From Heterohyrax brucei (taxonomy: Eukaryota > Chordata > Mammalia > Hyracoidea > Procaviidae): a stretch of 64,000 bases of DNA. The stretch spans positions 59,526,201 to 59,590,200 of the forward strand of contig CM053140.1 of the NCBI GenBank assembly GCA_028571685.1. Direction: 5' to 3'. The translations under genes were made by a program, and so were the position numbers. The notes beneath the pieces are model-generated. The model had not been told where the DNA came from, searched no databases, and saw only the letters and a list, made by a program, of their open reading frames with translations. Numbering within the stretch: the first letter of the stretch is position 1; every line of letters starts with the position of its first letter. Of this stretch, positions 20,341 through 31,488 are shown piece after piece.

Positions 20341-21480
20341 AAGGGAGAGGAGAAATGGAAGCATACTATTATATGGCATCTATACCTTAAATGAAGTGGA
20401 AAAATTTACTTGACCATAAATGGCGATAAGTTAAAAAGGTATAGTGTAAACTCTAAAGCAACCACCAGAATAACAAAATGAATAAGCCAACAGAGGAAAC
20501 AAAATGAACTAATAAAAAAATGCTAAAATACAAGAAACCTGTGAAAGCTAGAAACCTGTCAGAGAGAGAAAACTTACACATTTTCCACTGAAATTAGCAA
20601 TAAAAAAATGGTAAGACTGCACCCTGTCAAAGGTGGGAAACTTGTGAGACCTAGAAAAACAAAGATGTCCTTATGAGTTCTGACTCTCACTGGTTTCACT
20701 ATAGTATTTTTCTCCCTAAAGAGGACAGAAAGAAGAGACAGAGCCAACAGAATATAGTTTTAAACTGGGTAGATGTAACCCTAAACATATCAACAGTCAC
20801 TTTAAATATATACAGTCTAAATATCTCCTTTAAAAGGCAGAGATTACTAGTTTGTATAAAAAGGGAAAACCAAGCTATATGCTGACTGTAAGAAATGACA
20901 CTACAAATACAAAAATAAACAAATTAAAAGAAAAAGGAAGCAAAGTATATTTCAACTAAAGCCATTCAAACAAAAGCTAGAGTGACTATAGTAATTTCTC
21001 AAAATGTATATTTCAGGGTAAAGAATATTAGCACGAATAAAAGAAGTTATTTTGTAATGATAAAGAAGGAAATTCAGCAAGAGAACATAATTCTACATGT
21101 ATATACAGCTAATAAAAGAGCTTGAAAATACAAAAACCCAAAATTTACAGAGCCGCAAGGGACAGGCAAATACACAAATATAACCAGAGATTTCAGTTCT
21201 CCTCTTTTTCTAACTGATGTAACAAGTAGATAGAAAAGCAGTAAAGATATAGAAGATTTGAACAACACTATCAAACCAGCTAATCTAGTTAACATTTACA
21301 GAACACTCCACCCAACAGCAAGTACACATGGAAGACTGACTAATACGCAGGGCCACAAAAATTTAACAAATTTAAAAGAACTGTTTATTGGGATTAAACT
21401 AGAAAGCAATAGTATCCGTTTGGAACATCCCCAATATTTGGTAATTAATGCTCTTAAAGATAAATAATGGATCAAAGGGA
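20341..21480 (+). mobile_element. Old L1 LINE, continued (5' UTR/ORF2 start)
   Basis: Continuation of the L1 at 17004-18330 after the RTE: 'agaaatggaagcatactat', 'aaactctaaagcaaccacc', 'acactccacccaacagcaag', 'ttggtaattaatgctctt'. Contains the unnamed repeat at 20531-20705. Heavily degraded. Confidence 0.7.
20531..20705 (+). repeat. Unnamed dispersed repeat, copy 2
   Basis: Same element as 9618-9760: 'tagaaacctgtcagagaga', 'acattttccact', 'aaacttgtgagacctag', 'gtccttatgagttctgac', 'ggtttcact'. The two copies are about 11 kb apart in different flanking sequence. Confidence 0.6.
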
Positions 21481-22235
21481 TATTTTTTTAATTGCCCTTT
21501 AAATGAAGCCTTACAGTGCAAACAGTTAGTACACATATTGGTTATTGACATTGTTTAACAACCCTACAATACTTCAACACTCTCCTTTTTCTACCTAGGG
21601 TTTCGTATTACCAGCTTTCCTGTCTCCTCCTGCCTTCTACCTGTGTCTTGGGCTGGCATGCCCCTTTAGTCTCATTTTGTTTCATGGGCCTGTTCAGTCT
21701 TTGGCTGATCAGTAAACCTAGGGGGTGACTTCACTACTGAATTGAAGGAGTATCTGGGGGCCATGCTATCAGGGCTTCTCCAGTCTCTGCAGTCAGCAAA
21801 TCTTGTATTTCTTTTTGAGTTAAAATTTTGTTCTATATTCTTCTGCATCTCTGTTTGGGACCTTCTGTTGTGATTTCTGACAGAGCAGTCAGTGGTGTTA
21901 GCTGGCCACTACCTAGTTGTACTGAACTCAGTCTGGTGGAGGCTATTGTAGATTGGTTTGTTAGTCCTTGGAACTAATCTTTCCCTTAAATCTTTGATTT
22001 TCTTTATTCTTCCTTGTTCTCGAAGCGATGAGACCCAGCGGAGTATCCTAGATGGTTGTTAACAGGTTTTTAAGATCCTAGGTGCTACTCACCAAAGTGG
22101 AATGTAGTACATTTTCTTTATAAACTAGGTTATGCTAGTTAAGCTAGATGTTCCCTGAGACCATGGTCCCCACAGCACTCAGCTTGGCAATTTAGGATCG
22201 AGGGGAAGTTTTAAGGGAAATTAAGATTTGTTTTT
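21480..22235 (+). mobile_element. L1 3' UTR module, plus orientation
   Basis: 'acagagcagtcagtggtg', 'gaactcagtctggtgga', 'aggtgctactcaccaaag', 'gtacattttctttataaac', 'agatgttccctgagacc'. Same module as at 3041-3810 (inverted) and 27545-28900. It sits within the older L1 body. Confidence 0.65.
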
Positions 22236-22855
22236 AAGTAAACAAAAATATATCCAAATTTGTGAGAGGCAGCTAAAGAACTGTGTAGAGGGAAATTTAT
22301 AGCACTGAACTGGTATATTAAAAAATAAGAAAGATCAATAACCTTAAGAAATTAGAGAAAGAAGAACAAACTAAATCTAAAGCAAGCAGATGTAGGAAAT
22401 AATAAAAATTGGAGCATAAATCAACCAACAGATAAGCAACAGAGAGAATACTGAAACCGAAAATTAGTTATTAGAAAAAAACCAATAAAATCAGTAAATT
22501 TCTACCCAAGTAATTTGGAGAGACAGAGACTATAATTCACCAGCATGCGGGGGAGTTGAGCTCACAGACATTTTAAGGAAATTATAAAGGAATAATATAA
22601 ATGACTCTATGCCAATGGGCCAATTACTTGAAAGACACGAAACTCACAGCAAAAATAGAAAACCTGAATAATCCTACATCTATTATAAAAATATCAGTGT
22701 AATTCTCTTTATTAGCATATTAAAAATATGATCATTTCAATAGCAAGAAATAACCAGGAATTTCAATTTGAAAATTCCATTTGCAATAGCACAAAACTAT
22801 GAAATACTTAGGGAAAAATCACAAATTAATTATAAAAATGTGACAGTGGAATACT
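22236..22855 (+). mobile_element. Old L1 ORF2 fragment
   Basis: 'gggaaatttatagcactgaac', 'accttaagaaattagagaaa', 'aaaccaataaaatcag', 'ttccatttgcaatagcac', typical ORF2 nucleotide text with stops. Ends at the RTE insertion; 'tggaatact' at 22847-22855 is the left target duplication. Confidence 0.75.
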
Positions 22856-23794
22856 TTGTAGCTGTTGTTGAGGTGACACTGAACTGGTTCCAACACCTAG
22901 CGACTCTAAGTACAAGAGAATGAAGCACTACCGACTTCTGCACCATCTTCACTTTGTTTGAATTCATTGTTGCAGCATTAAGAGTCTTTCTCTTTTACAA
23001 TGATTCACAACTTTAACTATCATGTTGTCCTCCTCCAGTGCCTGGTCCTTCCTGATAACACATCTAAATACATACAACGAAATCTTAATCCCCTTGCTTC
23101 TAAGGAGCATTCTGGCTGTACATCTTCCAAGACAGATTTGTTTGACAGTCCATGGTGTGTTCAACATTGTTTGCAACACCACAATTTAAAGGCATCAATT
23201 CTTCTCCAATCTTGTTATTCATTGCCCGTCTTTCACATGCACATAAGATGATTGAAAACACCAAGACTTGGGTCAGGGGAACCTTAGTCTTTAAGGTGAT
23301 ACCTTTGCTTTTTAACACTTTGAAGAGGTCTTTTACAGTGTATTTGACAAGTGCCATATGTTATTTGATGTCTTGACTGCTGCTTCTATGGCCATTGATT
23401 GTGGATCCAAGTAAAGGGAAATCATTGACAAGTTCAATTGTTTCTCCATTTATCATGATGTTGCTTACCAGTCCAGTTGTGAGAATTTTTGTCTTCTTTA
23501 TATTGATGTAATCCATACTGATGGCTGTAGTTTTTGATCTTCATCACTGAGTGCTTCAAATCCTCCTTGCTTTCGGCAAGCAAGGTTGTCTTACCTGTGT
23601 ATCACACTGCTAATGAATCCTCTTTCAGTCCTCATGCCTCATTCTTCTTCACATAACATGTCTTTGATTATTTGCTCAACACACAGGTTGAATAGGTATG
23701 GTGAAATGATGCAACCTCGATGCACACCATTCCTAATCCCAAACCACGAAGTATCCCTTTGTTCTGTTCTAAAGACTGCCTTTGGTCTATGTAA
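22856..23794 (-). mobile_element. RTE/BovB-type LINE 3' half with TSD
   Basis: 5'-truncated copy, 939 bp, flanked by a perfect 9-bp repeat TGGAATACT (22847-22855 and 23795-23803). On the minus strand it covers the region just before the YxDD motif ('gaaggaatggtgtgcatcg' side near 23730), the connection/thumb region, and the C-terminal tail, ending with a diverged 'ctgttgttgaggtgacac' (plus-strand view). Broken frames, including 23100-23357, retain stretches homologous to 59000-59230. Confidence 0.88.
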
Positions 23795-24370
23795 TGGAAT
23801 ACTATTCATAAATAAAAAGATCAAATTATTGATACGTACGTCAGCACGGACAAATCTCTAAACAGTTACACCAAGTGAAAGAAGCTAAACAAAAAAGCAC
23901 AAGCACTGTTTGAATTCATCTATATTAAATTACAGGAAATTCAAACTTATCTATAGTGACAGAAAGCAGATCAGTGGTTGTTTGAGGACAAGAAGTAAGA
24001 AAGGGAGGCTGGGAGGGATGGCAAAGGGCATAAGGAAACTATTGGGGGTGATGGATATGTCCACTCTCTTGGCTGTTGGTTTCATGGGTATATGTACCTA
24101 TGTTGACACTTATCAAAGCATGTTTTAAGTAGGCTGAAACAAAACAAAACACCCAAACCCGCTGCCACCAAGTCAATTCTGACTCATAGTGACCCTGTGA
24201 GACAGAGTAGAATTGCCCCATAGGATTTCCAAAGAACGCCTGGGGGAACTGGACTGCCAAACTGTTTTGGTTAGCAGCCATGCTCTTAACCACTAAGCCA
24301 CCACGGTTTCCTTTAAATATGTTAAGTTTATTTTGTTTCAATTACACTTCAATAAATTTCTTTTTAAAAA
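23795..24370 (+). mobile_element. Old L1 3' end
   Basis: Begins 'aatggaatactattcataaa', then 'ctatagtgacagaaagcagatcagtggttg' (in pieces), 'ctgggagggatggcaaaggg', 'ttgggggtgatggatatg', and 'ttacacttcaataaatttc' before an A-rich end: the standard ORF2-end/3' UTR of old mammalian L1. Interrupted by the SINE at 24138-24311. Confidence 0.85.
24138..24311 (-). mobile_element. AfroSINE, type A, in L1 3' UTR
   Basis: 'aaaacacccaaacccgctgcc' (3' tail), 'tgactcatagtgaccctgtg', 'attgccccataggatttcc', 'cttaaccactaagccaccac' (head). Full length. Confidence 0.93.
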
Positions 24371-24371
24371 G

Positions 24372-24665
24372 AATGTTGCTGTAGCTGTTGTTGAGTTGAC
24401 CTCAGACTCATGGCCTCTCCATAGACAATAGGATTGGACTGTTGTGGTCCATAGGGTTTTCATTAGCTGATTTTTGGAGTAGATTGCAAGGCCTTTCTTT
24501 GTGGTCTGTCTTAATTTGGAATCTCCAATGAAACGTGTTCAGCGTCATAGCAACATGCAAGCCTCCGCTGACAGACGGGTGGTTTCTGCACTTGTCAAGA
24601 GCTGACTGGGAAGTGAACCTGGGTCTTGCACATGGAAGGCAACAATTCTACCATGAAAGCAACAC
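24372..24665. repeat. Type C SINE-like repeat
   Basis: 'gttgttgagttgacctcagac', 'ccatagggttttcattagctg', 'atagcaacatgcaagcctcc', 'tgacagacgggtggtttc', then 'gaagtgaacctgggtcttgc'. Shares its middle with 57240-57455. It looks like a composite of AfroSINE-like 5' text and an older unit; family name unknown to me. Confidence 0.6.
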
Positions 24666-24769
24666 TGCCCTTAGAGAAGCACTCTACTTATTCTACTCCG
24701 GATTCACTTTCAAGATGAAACACTGAAAATAGCAACAATAATAATATTATTGTAAGCTAGCTATCTCAT
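24666..24769. other. Unassigned sequence
   Basis: Short spacer with an (ATAATA) run near 24740. Confidence 0.3.
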
Positions 24770-24960
24770 GCATACTGTGATAAGCATTTTGGATACTTGA
24801 GATCAATCCATCCCCCACAAACATGATGTGGTAGATACAATTGCTATGCCCATTTAAGGATGTGCAAACTGAGGTTCAGAAGTGATGTGACCAAGGCCAT
24901 TCTGTTAGTAACTATCACAGCAAAAATTTAACTCTATGTCTGTGTGAATCAAATGCCCAC
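24770..24960 (+). repeat. MIR/L2-type ancient repeat
   Basis: 'tgataagcattttggatac', 'gcccatttaaggatgtgcaaactgaggttcag' (in pieces), 'gtgaccaaggccattctg', the recognisable downstream MIR/L2 order. Confidence 0.65.
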
Positions 24961-25401
24961 ACTCTTCATACTGTGACATATATTGTATGCATATTCTAAG
25001 TTTTCTTTCTTTTACAAAATGGGATCCTAGAATATATGCTATTTTCAAGTTGCTTCTTCATTTGGGACTAAGTTGCCACATAGATCTGCTCCATTTTTTC
25101 CGTGGCTGCCTGGCATTCTGTTGCCATAGGCACTGTCGTTTATTTAGTTAGTTTCCTAGAGATGAAGATTCAGGTTGTTTTTAGCTTGCCTGCTATTACA
25201 GTGTTAGCAGGAGCATACCCTGCTATTTCCCTCACTCTTTAAAATAATTTTTAATTATAGAAGGTCTGTGCACATACAGTGGCATTATTACACATTCAAA
25301 AATTCAGGTAATGAGTAAGTGCCTCTGTGCTATTCTCCCCTACAACTTACCTCCAAACTTCAATCCCTTCCCTTGAGTACACTGCTAGCAGTTGGGTATG
25401 T

Positions 25402-25780
25402 AACCCATTGTTACTGTACAGCCTATCTCGGGTCATGGTGACCCCATGTGTTTCCTGGTTGAATTGCCTCATAGGTTTCCAAGGCTGCAGTCTCTACTGA
25501 AGGAGGCTGTCTCATTTTTCTCCCGTGAGGTGGCTGGTGAGTTCAAACCACTCACATTTTGGTTAGCAGCTGAGTGCTTAACCACTGTACCATCCCCAAA
25601 TGAAACCAAACTCATTGCTGTTGAATCAATTGCGACTCACAGAGACCCTATAGGACAGAGTACAACTTGCCCAGAAGGTTTCCAAGGATCACCTGGTGAA
25701 TTCAAACTGCTGACCTTTTGGCTAGCAGTGGTGCTCTTAGCTACTGTGCCACCTGGGTTCCACTGTGCCACTAGGGCTCC
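25402..25780 (-). mobile_element. AfroSINE-related type B element, split by a type A SINE
   Basis: 'aacccattgttactgtacag', 'atgtgtttcctggttgaattg', 'ttttggttagcagctgagtg', 'cttaaccactgtaccat' up to 25592. The last 'actgtgccactagggctcc' lies beyond the inserted type A element at 25593-25759. Confidence 0.75.
25593..25759 (-). mobile_element. AfroSINE, type A, inserted in a type B head
   Basis: 'gaaaccaaactcattgctg' (3' tail side), 'agaccctataggacagag', 'tttggctagcagtggtgctc'. Flanked by CCACTGTACCA (25582-25592) and CCACTGTGCCA (25760-25770), an 11-bp target duplication taken from the host SINE. Confidence 0.88.
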
Positions 25781-26155
25781 TTACATGTATGCTTAGCTGT
25801 GTTAAAAGGTGTCATAATACAAGTGTTGCTGTATATCTGGCTTTTTATCATTTAAAGTCACTGATGTCTTTCCATGTCAGGAAATCTAGAGCTACCTCTT
25901 TCTTTCTTACAAGGCGTGTGTCATGTTCAATTATTTGGATCTTCCTTTCCTCCCTTCCCCTGCTTCCTCCCTCTCCCCCGCCCCTATTCCTTTGGTTCTT
26001 TCTTCTTTAACTATTTCCTTACTAATGAATCTTTTAGTTTCTTCCATTTTTTTTCTCTCTATAAGTAGTGCTGCAATAAGCATTCTTGTGCATGCCTCAT
26101 TGTGTGTACTAGAATATTTCTCTGCTACAGATAACCTGCAAATAGAGTTTTTAGT

Positions 26156-26506
26156 TTAATGGCTTTCCAGTCTAGGTCTTGGCTGAGGCCACAGAAGGCT
26201 GATGAAATTCTGCATTGTAGGCTGCAGACGGCTGTTTGCAGTGCCACCAGATTGAAGGTGATCTGTCCTTTACCCAATAATCTGCAGCCATATTCTTGGA
26301 TAGTGCCTGGTGACACTGACAAAACCTGTGGTGTCAGCGTGTTTGTAGATGGGTAAGAGCTCCTGGCCATATGCCATTTGGGTAGAATTATTGAAACAGC
26401 CCTGTGGATTAGCCTGACCCTGTTTAACTCTTTTCTCTTCCCCCTTGCATTGACTGACTGAGCCAGACTGACCAGCTATTTTGGAGGATTTTAATCTACA
26501 CCACGG
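26156..26506. other. Unassigned sequence
   Basis: No recognised gene or repeat. Confidence 0.35.
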
Positions 26507-26655
26507 AGCCTTGCTGGTGCAGTGGTTAAGAACTTGGCTGCTAACCAAAAGGTTGAGAGTTTGATTCCACCAACCATTCCTTAGAAACCATACAGGGCAG
26601 CTCTAATCTGTCCTATATGGTTGCTATGAGTCAGAATCAACTTGATGGTAAGCAT
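26507..26655 (+). mobile_element. AfroSINE, type A
   Basis: 'cttgctggtgcagtggttaag', 'gctgctaaccaaaaggttg', 'gcagctctaatctgtcct', 'tatgagtcagaatcaacttg'. 3' tail decayed. Confidence 0.9.
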
Positions 26656-26790
26656 CTTTTAAAAAAATTTTTGAGTCTACTCAGTTAGTGAAACCTAGGT
26701 GAGTTCTGGGGGAAGATGTACAACAAATTGGCCAATAAAGAATTGTGTCTGACACCTCTTTCTGGATATGCATTCAGTAGGGGCCCTGTT
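26656..26790. other. Unassigned sequence
   Basis: No feature supported. Confidence 0.3.
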
Positions 26791-26798
26791 CTTGTTCA

Positions 26799-26991
26799 GA
26801 GTCTATGGGTAGTGCCAATGATTAAGTGCTCAACTACTAATTCAAAGGTTGACAATTTGAACCTACTCAAGGGTACCTTGAAAGAAAGCCTTGGTGATCT
26901 GCTTCCAAAATGAAAACTCTGTGAAGCGCAGTTATACTCTGTACACGTGGGGTTGTCGTGAGTCAGAAGCAACTTGACATCAACTGGTATC
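26799..26991 (+). mobile_element. AfroSINE-related type B element
   Basis: 'gggtagtgccaatgattaag', 'actcaagggtaccttgaaag', 'ggtgatctgcttccaaaatg', 'gttgtcgtgagtcagaagc', 'aacttgacatcaactgg'. CTTGTTCA at 26791-26798 and 26992-26999 is a likely target duplication. Compared with type A it carries an extra ~45-bp middle ('gaaagaaaggcctggcaatc' in the copy at 33841). Confidence 0.85.
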
Positions 26992-26999
26992 CTTGTTCA

Positions 27000-27366
27000 C
27001 CTGTAGACACATGAGTCAGCTGCTGACAGGTATCACAGCCCCATCTTAGCCTACTTGCACAGAGACTCATGTTTTCTCTCCATGGGGTTATGGTGGCAAG
27101 ATTACTGTGCCCAATCCAATAATAGATCCCAGTTGTAATGCTGGCCTAAGCTATGCAGGCCTGATTGGCCACATGGGTCCCATGAGTCTTGCCCAGTTAT
27201 GGCATCCATGTGGTTTTATAAATGTCTCATTAGTCTGTGGCTGTGGCTATTCAGTGCTAACAGCCTCACGGAAGACTGTCCTTGGTATACCATCAGTTGT
27301 CAACCTACATATCTGACCAGAGAGGTTGTTAGCCCTACTCAGGAGCTGATGAAAATATAGTAGCCT
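27000..27366. other. Unassigned sequence
   Basis: May be part of the L1-type unit that follows, but I cannot show it. No coding signal. Confidence 0.3.
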
Positions 27367-27380
27367 GGTCCTCATGGGAA

Positions 27381-27532
27381 ACCCTGCTGATGCAGTGGTT
27401 AAGAGCTATGGCTATTAACCAAAAGACTGGAGGTTCAGATCCACCAGGTGCTCCTTGGGAACCCTGTGGGCAGTTCTACTCTGTCCTGTATGGTGGCTAT
27501 GAGTCAGAACTGACTCAACAGCAGTGGGTTTT
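27381..27532 (+). mobile_element. AfroSINE, type A
   Basis: 'aaccctgctgatgcagtgg', 'ctattaaccaaaagactgg', 'gatccaccaggtgctccttg', 'gctatgagtcagaactgac', 'cagcagtgggttttgg'. Flanks 'ggtcctcatggga' and 'ggtccttggga' suggest a target duplication. Confidence 0.9.
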
Positions 27533-27544
27533 GGTCCTTGGGAG

Positions 27545-28900
27545 TATTGTCCGAGACCCAAGTGATAGCTTTCAATTTGACCCATAGGGTTGACCCCCCC
27601 CTTGCTATAGTTGTACTTCTAGGGTGTTCATTAGGAGTGTACAACTGGCCAGTGAACATCATCAGCTTTGAGTCTGGTCAAGCTGTCAGTCAACTAAGCC
27701 CAAGCATCCCTGAGGACATTCTGTAACCAGGGTCTCTGCCCCTGTGAGTAATTGAGGGGAGGTGTCACAACCCCCCAAAATGGGGTCACACTCTTTTTAA
27801 AATTGTATTCTTGGTAAAGTTTATGTAGTAAACTAGGTTCCCATTTAACAATTTCAGAGACATGGGTTGCATTTTTCACAATGTGTCAGCATTCTTAATA
27901 TTTACATTCTGGTGGTTCTGTTTCCATTGATCTAGCTCCTCTTGCCCTCTTACCTTTTCATCTTTGCTTTTTGGTAAATACTGAACATTTGGTCTCACGT
28001 AGATGATTCTTTAAAAGAACACAGTACTAATGGGAGATATTGTTTATTTTATGAGCCAGTCTACTATTTGGTTGAAAGGTAAACTCTGGGAGTGGGTTTG
28101 TTCCAAGTTTAAAGCACATCTCCTTAGGGTGATAGTTTAGGGGGATCCTCCAGTCTCTACTGGTTCTGTAAGTCTGGCATTTTTTTGTTTTAGAAATTTG
28201 AGATTTGTTGTACATTTTTCTCCCCTTCTATCTAGAACCATCTATTGTGCCCTTGGTCAGAATGGTTGTTGTGATAGTCAGGCACTGTCTAGTTCTTCTG
28301 GTCTCAGGACAGATGAGGCCAGTTCTTCTTTGGGTCTTTGGTTCCCTTCTTTCTCTTTTACTTCAGATAAGTATAGGCCAAGAGTTATATCTTGGATGGC
28401 CTGTTGTAAGCTTTTAAGACCCCAGATGCTACTAACCAAACTAGGTTGTAGAACAATATCTTTATGAACTATGTTGTGACAGCTGACTTGTCCCCCTCCA
28501 AGACGATGGTTGTAAGCCCTCAAACCTAGTAAACTAAACCTGCAAAATGTTAGTTATGTCTAGAAGTATCCACAATTGTACCCTCTTTTTGCTTTATTAT
28601 ATATATATGAACTCATATGGCATACACCTACCACTGCTAACCACAAGGTCGGCAGTTCAAATCCACCAGGCGCTCCTTGAATACTCTGGGGGTCAGTTCT
28701 ACCCTGGCCCCTAGGGTCACCATGAGTCAGATCCGACTCGACGGCACTTGGCCATAGCATACACAGATACATATATATACATATTACAGATACATTCATA
28801 CATGCACACCTGTATATTCATATGTATTCCTATACACATACATGTATGCATACCCACTTACATAATGGACATACCATTTTTTATATGAAAGGGACAGACC
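27545..28900 (+). mobile_element. L1 3' UTR module, longest copy
   Basis: Contains 'atcttggatggcctgttg', 'ttaagaccccagatgctac', 'atctttatgaactatgttg' and a distal TA/CATA-rich tail ('atatatatgaactcatatgg', then 'acatatatatacatatt'). Same module as 3041-3810 and 21480-22235. Interrupted by the SINE at 28628-28753. Confidence 0.6.
28628..28753 (+). mobile_element. AfroSINE 3' part with TTGGC tail and TSD
   Basis: 5'-truncated: starts at 'actgctaaccacaaggtcgg', then 'aaatccaccaggcgctcc', 'atgagtcagatccgactcg', ending 'acggcacttggc'. Target duplication ATGGCATACAC (28617-28627) and ATAGCATACAC (28754-28764). It lacks the GGGTTTGGTTT tail of most copies. Confidence 0.9.
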
Positions 28901-29489
28901 TGTGGGGCCAGACTTGTTTCCTTTGAATGTACCTTATTTATTTAATAAGAGTATTTTGTTGTGATTTTCTGATGCTATGGGTAGCGTCTGAGTAGACACA
29001 ACTCAAGTCAAGAATATTTGGGTACAGTGTTAGCTGGAGGTCCTGCATAAGGTGATACATCTCCACAAGGGCTCCAGAGCAGGCCAGTACCAGCTGTGTC
29101 AGGGAGGCAGAGTCCAAAATCCCAAGGGGTACCTCTGGGTAGCAGCTGACTTCCTCTGTTCTGAGGGTCTTTGGGGCTTATAGGTCCCAAGAGTGGGGCT
29201 ATTGAAATATTGCTGTTAAACAGCTTTTAGTATCATCTGTTGATCAGGTCCCCAGATACTTTCTCTAGATTTTCTGATAAACTGACGCATAAAGCTTAAC
29301 AGAATACCTAGAGGAGACCACTGTTGTCTCCAAGATCCATACAGTTCAATTAAGTGCTGGGTTTAGGAGGATGCAGGCAGAGTAACTTCTCCTTACTGTG
29401 TTAGGGATAGTTCTTTGAGTTACAGTCTGCATGGCTCCAAGAATTTGACTAGAGTGTCCAGTTTCTGTAATTAAGTCTAACTTCTCTTC
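28901..29489. other. Unassigned sequence
   Basis: No named repeat or coding signal. Ordinary composition. Confidence 0.35.
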
Positions 29490-29590
29490 ATACTGACGAG
29501 AAACCTGAGGTTCAGGGAGGTCAGTAACTTGCGTAGGGTCACACAGTAAGTGGCAACTCTGGGATTTGAACACAGCTCCAAGAGATTTCA
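29490..29590 (+). repeat. MIR fragment
   Basis: 'gagaaacctgaggttcagg', 'aacttgcgtagggtcacac', 'tctgggatttgaacacag', a clear MIR 3' core. Confidence 0.75.
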
Positions 29591-31164
29591 TAGTCCAGAC
29601 ATTTCCTCTGTCTTGCATGGCTGTTGGACCTTCCCTGCTACAGGACACACCCTGTCTCAGGCCCACCTGTGTGCTTAATTTTGCTCTATCTTTGGCTTGG
29701 TCCCCATGACCATGACTGGCACCATGAGCATGGCTGCTGTTAAACCTGGCCCTGTGTTCACACCTGCTGTAGCTCCTGTGTGTGTAGTAACACTGTCTGG
29801 AACAGTCTGGGAGTCAGGCTTGGAACCACGTGGGGCCTGGAGCCTCCTCCAAAATCCAGGAGTTAGCATCTATTCATTTGTCCCTGAATCCTGCCCCTTC
29901 TCTCTGTCCCCAGCCTTAACCCTGGTCAGACTCTTCACTGCTCACCTGAACTCATCAGGTAGCCTCCTGATGGTCCTCTCCCTGCCCCAAGCACCCCTTG
30001 TGTCTCCCTGAGTCTCCTCTGGGGCGCAGCCCTCCTTTCCATTCTCAGCCATGGGTTCTGGATGGGTTTAGCCCTGCCCATAGCTCTAGGTGGATCCTGA
30101 CTGATTTGACCCAGTGAGCCACTGGCCACAGAGACTGGTTTGGGTGGGCATGTAATCACATGAAAGCCAATGAGATGTGGGGATGTGTACTCTGGCTTTT
30201 GGGAAATATTTTTTTTTTTCCTGTTCAGGTACTTAAAGAGACTGTCTGTCTCCCCTAAATGGTATGATGTGGGGTTGTGAAACTTGCAAATGTGGTCATT
30301 TGGAGATGAGCATGGAGTGAGTTGGGAAGATGTGGGCAAGAAAGGATGTGGGCTATGGGCATTATCATGGAAAGCCTGTTCAAACTGGTATTGCAGAAGG
30401 CAGAGCAGGGATGTGCAGAGAGACTGGGTCTCTGCTGATATCATTTAAGGTACTGGGCCAAGCCATACTTGGAGCCAATTCTATGACAGGGCTCTGGTAG
30501 GAAATAGATAATGCATATAAACCAGGCTACCTGAACAGAGTTTGATAAATAGACAGCTTACAAAGGTGAGGGCAGGGAGGAGAACAGTTCAGCCCCCAGG
30601 GTAAAAATGGGACCTTTCCTTGGTCTAGAAAGCGTTGGAAATGAGCAGTTATCAACCTGGAGACACAGGGATATGCGGAGAGGGCTTCTCCAAAGAAGCC
30701 TTGAGCATTGGTCAAGAGACTCAGCCTCGTCCGGTGGCCCCGCAGGCAGGGAGGCCAGGTGATAAACACTTTGGCTTGTCTTTTCTCCCTCCATGCAGTG
30801 TTGGTGATTTCCACTGGCTGAACCATCAAGAAAACAGAAGGACTATCGGTGTAATCCACACGTCACCCTTTCAGGGCATAAAGCTGGTGGGGTGAAGCTT
30901 GAAGGACAAATGGCAGATGTCTGGTACTTAATTTTGGGCTTCTCAGTGACATGAGCTAGTGTGTTGACTCACATGTTGGAGCCGGGGTGAGTAAGGCCTT
31001 TGTTACTTGCCACGTGGAGTCCTCACTGGTACACACATTAAGCAAGTTCCCTTTCCATTCCCGTGTTCATACATCTCCCTCAGCTGAGACTGTCTTCTCT
31101 CTCCTTTGAAATCTGCTCTCCCTGAACTCCTTCGGTCCTTGTCCTTTAAATCCTGATCCAGAAG
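29591..31164. other. Unique sequence
   Basis: No gene supported. A minus-strand frame of 169 codons at 29935-30444 has skewed, proline- and serine-rich composition and no recognisable domain. 29700-29745 has short 'catgac/catga' direct repeats. Confidence 0.4.
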
Positions 31165-31285
31165 AGGCAACACAGCACAATTAAGAGGTGTCAGAAAGAC
31201 CTGCGTCCATCTCCTTATTCTGCCACCTAACCTGCTGTGAACCCTTGGGTAAGTCACCTACTTTCAATGAGTGTGGGTTCCTCAT
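31165..31285 (+). repeat. MIR fragment
   Basis: 'gcacaattaagaggtgtcag', 'tattctgccacctaacctgctgtg' (in pieces), 'cttgggtaagtcacctac'. Confidence 0.65.
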
Positions 31286-31374
31286 CCACTGCTTACCAGA
31301 GCTCTGTGTGTTCTCCCTCCCTCTGCGACCTTCACCTTGTACTTAGCCAAGTGTGCCAAGGATACCACCGACCT

Positions 31375-31487
31375 GTCGTACTAGAGACCTGGAATCCAGC
31401 CCGCTTCTGTCACGAGCCTGATGTGTCTCCTTGAGCAGGTCTCTCATTCTCTCCGGGTCTCAGTTGCCCCATCTGTAAACTAATCTA
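31375..31487 (+). repeat. MIR fragment
   Basis: 'tagagacctggaatccagc', 'gggtctcagttgccccatc', 'tgtaaact', cut off at the SINE that follows. Confidence 0.65.
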
Positions 31488-31488
31488 A

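Larger units (their letters stand above)
24985..26155 (-). mobile_element. Old L1 3' end, minus orientation, split by SINEs
   Basis: Reverse-complement L1 text such as 'ctgatgtctttccatgtcagg' and 'tagtgctgcaataagcattcttgtgcatg' (in pieces), the antisense of the ORF2 3' end. Carries a pyrimidine-rich stretch at about 25940-26000. Interrupted by the nested SINE pair at 25402-25780. Confidence 0.6.

Noticed and set aside
24985-26155. Pyrimidine-rich tract near 25940-26000 as a splice acceptor with exon downstream
   Set aside because: It lies in an inverted L1 with no open frame after it that resembles a protein.
29935-30444. 169-codon frame, minus strand
   Set aside because: No recognisable protein features. 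The length is not surprising in GC-moderate DNA of this size.
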